Source: Pseudomonadota bacterium
GTDB taxonomy: Bacteria; Pseudomonadota; Alphaproteobacteria; Rhizobiales; Phreatobacteraceae
Direction of reading: 5' to 3'
Assembly (NCBI GenBank): GCA_023416965.1
Contig: JAEZGJ010000081.1
Span: 1-15,003 of the forward strand
DNA length: 15,003 nt
The notes beneath the pieces were generated by a model that did not search any database, was not told where the DNA came from, and saw nothing but the letters and a program-made list of their open reading frames with translations. The stretch's first letter is position 1, and each line of letters opens with the position of its first letter. Made by a program: the position numbers and the translations under genes. Positions 12,530 to 15,003 of the stretch are shown here, piece after piece.

Positions 12530-13525
12530 TCACACCCGTCTCAGGCTGACGCTCTCGATCTTGTGGTCGTCGGCCTTCTTCAGGATCAGCTTGGCCCGGT
12601 GGCGGGTCGGCAGGATGTTGTCCCTGAGGTTGACGAGATTGATGCCGTACCACAGCGCCAGCGCCGTCTTCATCGCCTCGAAATCCGACTTCTCGGCATA
12701 GCGGCGGAAATAGCTCTGCGGGTCGCGGAAGGCCGTCTCGCGCAGCCGCATGAAGCGGTCGAGATACCACCGCTCCAGCACCTCCTCCTCCGCGTCGATG
12801 AAGATGGAGAAGTCGAAATAGTCGGAGACGAAGGGAATGGCCTTGCCCTCGCGCGGCGCGCGGCCGGTCTGCAGCACGTTCAGCCCCTCGACGATGAGGA
12901 TGTCCGGCCGGTCGACCTCCACCGTGCCTCCGGGCACCACGTCGTAGACGAGGTGCGAATAGACCGGCGCCCGCACATGCCGCTCGCCGGCCTTCACCGC
13001 GGCGAGGAAGCGCAGCAGCGCCTTGGTGTCGTAGCTCTCCGGAAAGCCCTTCTTCTTCATCAGCCCCTCGCGCTCGAGATGGGCGTTGGGGAAGAGGAAG
13101 CCGTCCGTGGTGACGAGATCGACCTTCGGCGTGTTGGACCAGCGCGACAGCAAGGCCTGGAGGACGCGGGAGGTGGTCGACTTGCCGACCGCGACCGAAC
13201 CGGCCACGCCGATGACGAAGGGGATTTTCACGTCCTTGGCGCCGAGGAAGGACTGCGAGGCGCGCGAGAGCTTCTGCTGGGCCGCGACGTAGAAGGACAG
13301 GAGGCGCGAGATCGGCAGGTAGATCGCCTCCACCTCCTCGATGGAGAGCTGGTCGGTGAAGGAGCGCAGCTTCGTCACCTCCTCCGGCATCAGCGTCATC
13401 GGCGTGTCGGCGCGCTTCTCGGCCCATTCGGCCCGCGAGAAGACGCGGTAGGGCGAGGGATTGCCATTGGGCGGCTCGACCAGGGCGGCGGCGGCGAGGC
13501 TTGCGGGCATCGGGCGCTCGTTCAT
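12530..13525 (-). CDS. coaA: Type I pantothenate kinase
   Basis: The 331-residue protein belongs to the prokaryotic type I kinase family that phosphorylates pantothenate, the first and usually feedback-controlled step to coenzyme A. The P-loop GSVAVGKS is at 109-116 (Lys115). Other family features are YRVFSRAEWA near the start, LVTTDGFLFPN (137-147), KKGFPESYD, YSHLVYDVVPG and VEGLNVLQ, then YLDRFMRLRETAF and the final NLRDNILPTRHRAKLIL. The N-terminus is about 15 residues longer than in E. coli. The start ATG overlaps the hisE stop as TGATG, with no own Shine-Dalgarno (upstream reads GACCTCCTG), so translation is probably coupled to hisE. MPAS at residue 6 is an alternative start. Confidence 0.96.
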   Translation of the reverse strand: MNERPMPASLAAAALVEPPNGNPSPYRVFSRAEWAEKRADTPMTLMPEEVTKLRSFTDQLSIEEVEAIYLPISRLLSFYVAAQQKLSRASQSFLGAKDVKIPFVIGVAGSVAVGKSTTSRVLQALLSRWSNTPKVDLVTTDGFLFPNAHLEREGLMKKKGFPESYDTKALLRFLAAVKAGERHVRAPVYSHLVYDVVPGGTVEVDRPDILIVEGLNVLQTGRAPREGKAIPFVSDYFDFSIFIDAEEEVLERWYLDRFMRLRETAFRDPQSYFRRYAEKSDFEAMKTALALWYGINLVNLRDNILPTRHRAKLILKKADDHKIESVSLRRV

Positions 13526-13851
13526 CAGGAGGTCTTGGAGCGGGACGCCTTTTCGGCATGACCCGACTGCGACGTGCGGCGTGCGAGCTCGGCCATGACC
13601 TCGTCCAGGGTGACGCCGCGCGCCTTCCACACGACCATGAGGTGGAACAGCACGTCGGCGCTTTCCGCCACCAGCCCGCCATGGTCACCCTCGGTCGCGG
13701 CGATGATTGCCTCGATCGCCTCCTCCCCGAACTTGCGGGCGCAGTGGGCGGGCCCCTTGGCGAGCGAGGCAGCCGTGTAGCTCTCGGCGGGCGGCGCTTC
13801 GGCACGACGCGCGACGATCGCCTCGAGGTCGGAGAGCTGGAAGGAACTCAT
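13525..13851 (-). CDS. hisE: Phosphoribosyl-ATP pyrophosphatase
   Basis: A 108-residue MazG-like all-alpha enzyme catalysing the second step of histidine synthesis, hydrolysis of phosphoribosyl-ATP to phosphoribosyl-AMP. The metal-binding helices are visible: KFGEEAIEAI (E43, E44, E47) and ESADVLFHLMVVW (E63, D66). The N-terminal AKGPAHCARKFGEE block is the family signature. I prefer ATG 13851 (MSSFQL), with AGGGA ten bases upstream; a GTG two codons earlier at 13857 is possible. It overlaps coaA by one base. In many Rhizobiales hisE follows hisF and precedes coaA; here hisF is not directly upstream, and a GNAT gene occupies that place, leaving hisE with a 123-bp leader. Confidence 0.95.
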   Translation of the reverse strand: MSSFQLSDLEAIVARRAEAPPAESYTAASLAKGPAHCARKFGEEAIEAIIAATEGDHGGLVAESADVLFHLMVVWKARGVTLDEVMAELARRTSQSGHAEKASRSKTS

Positions 13852-13922
13852 CGGCACGCGGTCCCTGGCCTGCGGGGACGGGACCTGCCGCGGCAGGCTC
13901 CGGAGGAGGCGGCATGATGCAG

Positions 13923-13952
13923 ATTATGCGGCCGATGTCACCGTGGCGGAAG
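13923..13952 (-). promoter_or_regulatory. Weak candidate promoter for hisE-coaA
   Basis: On the minus strand CTTCCG (13952-13947) and CATAAT (13928-13923) are 18 bp apart, about 70 bp before the hisE start, inside the GNAT-hisE gap. The -35 resembles the one proposed for rpsO. Evidence is limited to this match. Confidence 0.3.
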
Positions 13953-13974
13953 GGATGATGCGCCGCAACATGGT

Positions 13975-14475
13975 TCAGCCGGGACGGCAGACCATGTAGC
14001 GGGCATCTGCGCCATAGCTGGAGAGCTTGTCCGCCAAGTCCGCTCCGCCGGCCTCCACGAAGCCCATGCGCCGCCAGAAGCCGGCGGAGCCGTTGACCGC
14101 CACCAGGCTCAATTCCTTCAGGCCGGCATCGAGTGCCTCGCGCTTCAGGGCCTCCACGATCTCGCCGGCAGCCCCCGTCCCGCGGGCGGCGGGCAAGAGG
14201 GCGATATCGTGGATGTAATAGGTCAAGGCGGGCTCCGGCAGCGCCCCCAGAAGCGTGTTGAGCGGCGGGCAGGATCCGGCCCGCCAGGGATGGCTGACCA
14301 CATAGGCAGCGAACCCTCCTCGTCCGGCCAGAACCCGGCATCCCGGCGGAAACAGCCGCTGCCGCTCGGCGAAGACCGCATCGTCCTCAGGAAAATCGGG
14401 ATGGACCTTCGCTGCGACGGCGGAGACCGCCGGCAGGTCAGCCGCCGTCATGAACCGCCAGGCGAAGCCGTTCAT
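13975..14475 (-). CDS. GNAT family N-acetyltransferase
   Basis: The 166-residue protein is one GNAT domain. Motif A is YIHDIALLPAARGTGAAGEIV (about 88-107) with the acetyl-CoA pyrophosphate loop R98-G-T-G-A-A-G104; motif B is SLVAVNGSAGFWRRMGFVE (about 123-141), where the NGSAGFWRRMGF part is the classic C-terminal signature. It would transfer an acetyl group from acetyl-CoA to an amine of an unknown small molecule or protein; the sequence does not say which. Its ATG overlaps the stop of the CHAD-domain gene as ATGA, so the two are co-transcribed and translationally coupled. It ends 123 bp before the hisE start. Confidence 0.9.
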   Translation of the reverse strand: MNGFAWRFMTAADLPAVSAVAAKVHPDFPEDDAVFAERQRLFPPGCRVLAGRGGFAAYVVSHPWRAGSCPPLNTLLGALPEPALTYYIHDIALLPAARGTGAAGEIVEALKREALDAGLKELSLVAVNGSAGFWRRMGFVEAGGADLADKLSSYGADARYMVCRPG

Positions 14476-15003
14476 GGCGCCGCCTTGCGCCAGCTCTTCT
14501 CCACCGCGGCGGGCTTGGCAGCGAAGGTCTTCTCGCCGGTGCGCGCCACCTCCCGCTCCAGCCGGGTATGGCGGGCCTGGATCCGCGCCCGCTTCGCCTG
14601 CCCGCCCTCGCTGTGGTCGATGCGGCGCGCGAGCAGGTCGAGGTCGCGGATCGCGCCCATCAGCTCGCCGAGCCGGTCGAGTTTCCCGGCCTTGGGCCGG
14701 GCCCCGCGCGGGCGGACCTCCTCCAGCGCCTCGACCAGGTGCAGGCAGTCCTTGATGCGCTTGCGCGCCTCGTGCAGCGGTTCCTCGCCCGGTTCCGCCT
14801 CATAGGCGCGAAAGGCCTTGCGAGCCTTGCCATAGGCCCGCGCCACCGCCTTGGCGAGGTAGTGCCGCGGCGCATCCTTCGGCGCCAGCCGGCTGATCAC
14901 CCGCGCCCGCGTCTGCAGCGCCTGGCCGAGCGCCGCGAGATCGACGCGCTCGCCGCGCGCGCTCCCGTGACCGCGGGCGCCGACGCTGCGGGCCGCCTCC
15001 TCC
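14472..15003 (-). CDS. CHAD domain protein, C-terminal part (5' end outside window)
   Basis: The frame is open from the right edge without a stop; the last 176 residues are present. After a linker (QALQTRARVISRLAPKDAPRHY) comes a helical repeat rich in His, Arg and Lys: YGKARKAFRAYEAEPGEEPLHEARKRIKDCLHLVEALEEV, the pattern of the second half of a CHAD domain (helical bundle with conserved HxxRKRxK). CHAD domains are known to bind inorganic polyphosphate and are found at polyphosphate granules. Whether a CYTH or other domain lies further upstream cannot be seen. A GTG at 14898-14900 could be mistaken for the start, but the family-like reading continues past it. The stop overlaps the GNAT start by four bases. 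Confidence 0.8.
   Translation of the reverse strand, partial: EEAARSVGARGHGSARGERVDLAALGQALQTRARVISRLAPKDAPRHYLAKAVARAYGKARKAFRAYEAEPGEEPLHEARKRIKDCLHLVEALEEVRPRGARPKAGKLDRLGELMGAIRDLDLLARRIDHSEGGQAKRARIQARHTRLEREVARTGEKTFAAKPAAVEKSWRKAAP

Noticed and set aside
11567..13561. A 664-codon plus-strand frame across ech and coaA
   Set aside because: It lies antisense to two clearly conserved genes and its translation resembles no family; it is a GC-bias shadow.

Overview
This is a GC-rich, densely packed chromosomal segment of an alphaproteobacterium, most likely from the Hyphomicrobiales/Rhizobiales. The clues are a RegB/RegA (ActS/ActR) redox pair, an MmcB-family protein, an alphaproteobacterial-type extensin-domain protein, a hisE-coaA junction, and long antisense open frames typical of high GC. 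The genus cannot be set from the sequence alone. There are 17 protein genes, two of them cut by the window edges. I see no tRNA, rRNA, IS element, CRISPR array or phage gene, and no gap between genes exceeds about 260 bp.

Left part (1-5177): the end of thiE (thiamine phosphate synthase) and hemW (radical-SAM heme chaperone) run rightward. An extensin-domain protein with LAS-metallopeptidase-like residues converges on hemW, and the two stop codons interlock in a CTAG. Divergent from it come regB and regA, a membrane quinone/redox-sensing kinase and its Fis-type response regulator. A leftward mmcB (DNA repair, PD-(D/E)XK-like) converges on regA.

Middle (5178-8131): rpsO and pnp form the classical S15/PNPase pair, read rightward. 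A candidate promoter lies before rpsO. The 254-bp intercistronic leader is rich in hairpins, including a two-tier stem with a competing alternative pairing, and is a good candidate for autoregulation. A clear intrinsic terminator ends pnp.

Right part (8132-15003): everything runs leftward. In transcription order there is a CHAD-domain protein (cut by the edge) and a GNAT acetyltransferase (ATGA overlap), then hisE and coaA (TGATG overlap), then an enoyl-CoA hydratase, a DUF2218 protein and malonyl-CoA decarboxylase (acyl-CoA metabolism). Last come two exported proteins, a C-type-lectin-like protein and an alpha/beta hydrolase with a Tat-like leader. Several small inverted repeats sit in the leaders of these last genes.

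The window is mostly conserved housekeeping DNA and I do not see a clearly new multi-gene system. The most interesting items are RNA or DNA elements: the rpsO-pnp leader, hairpins abutting ribosome binding sites upstream of malonyl-CoA decarboxylase and the esterase, and a shared 10-bp element before the two exported-protein genes.
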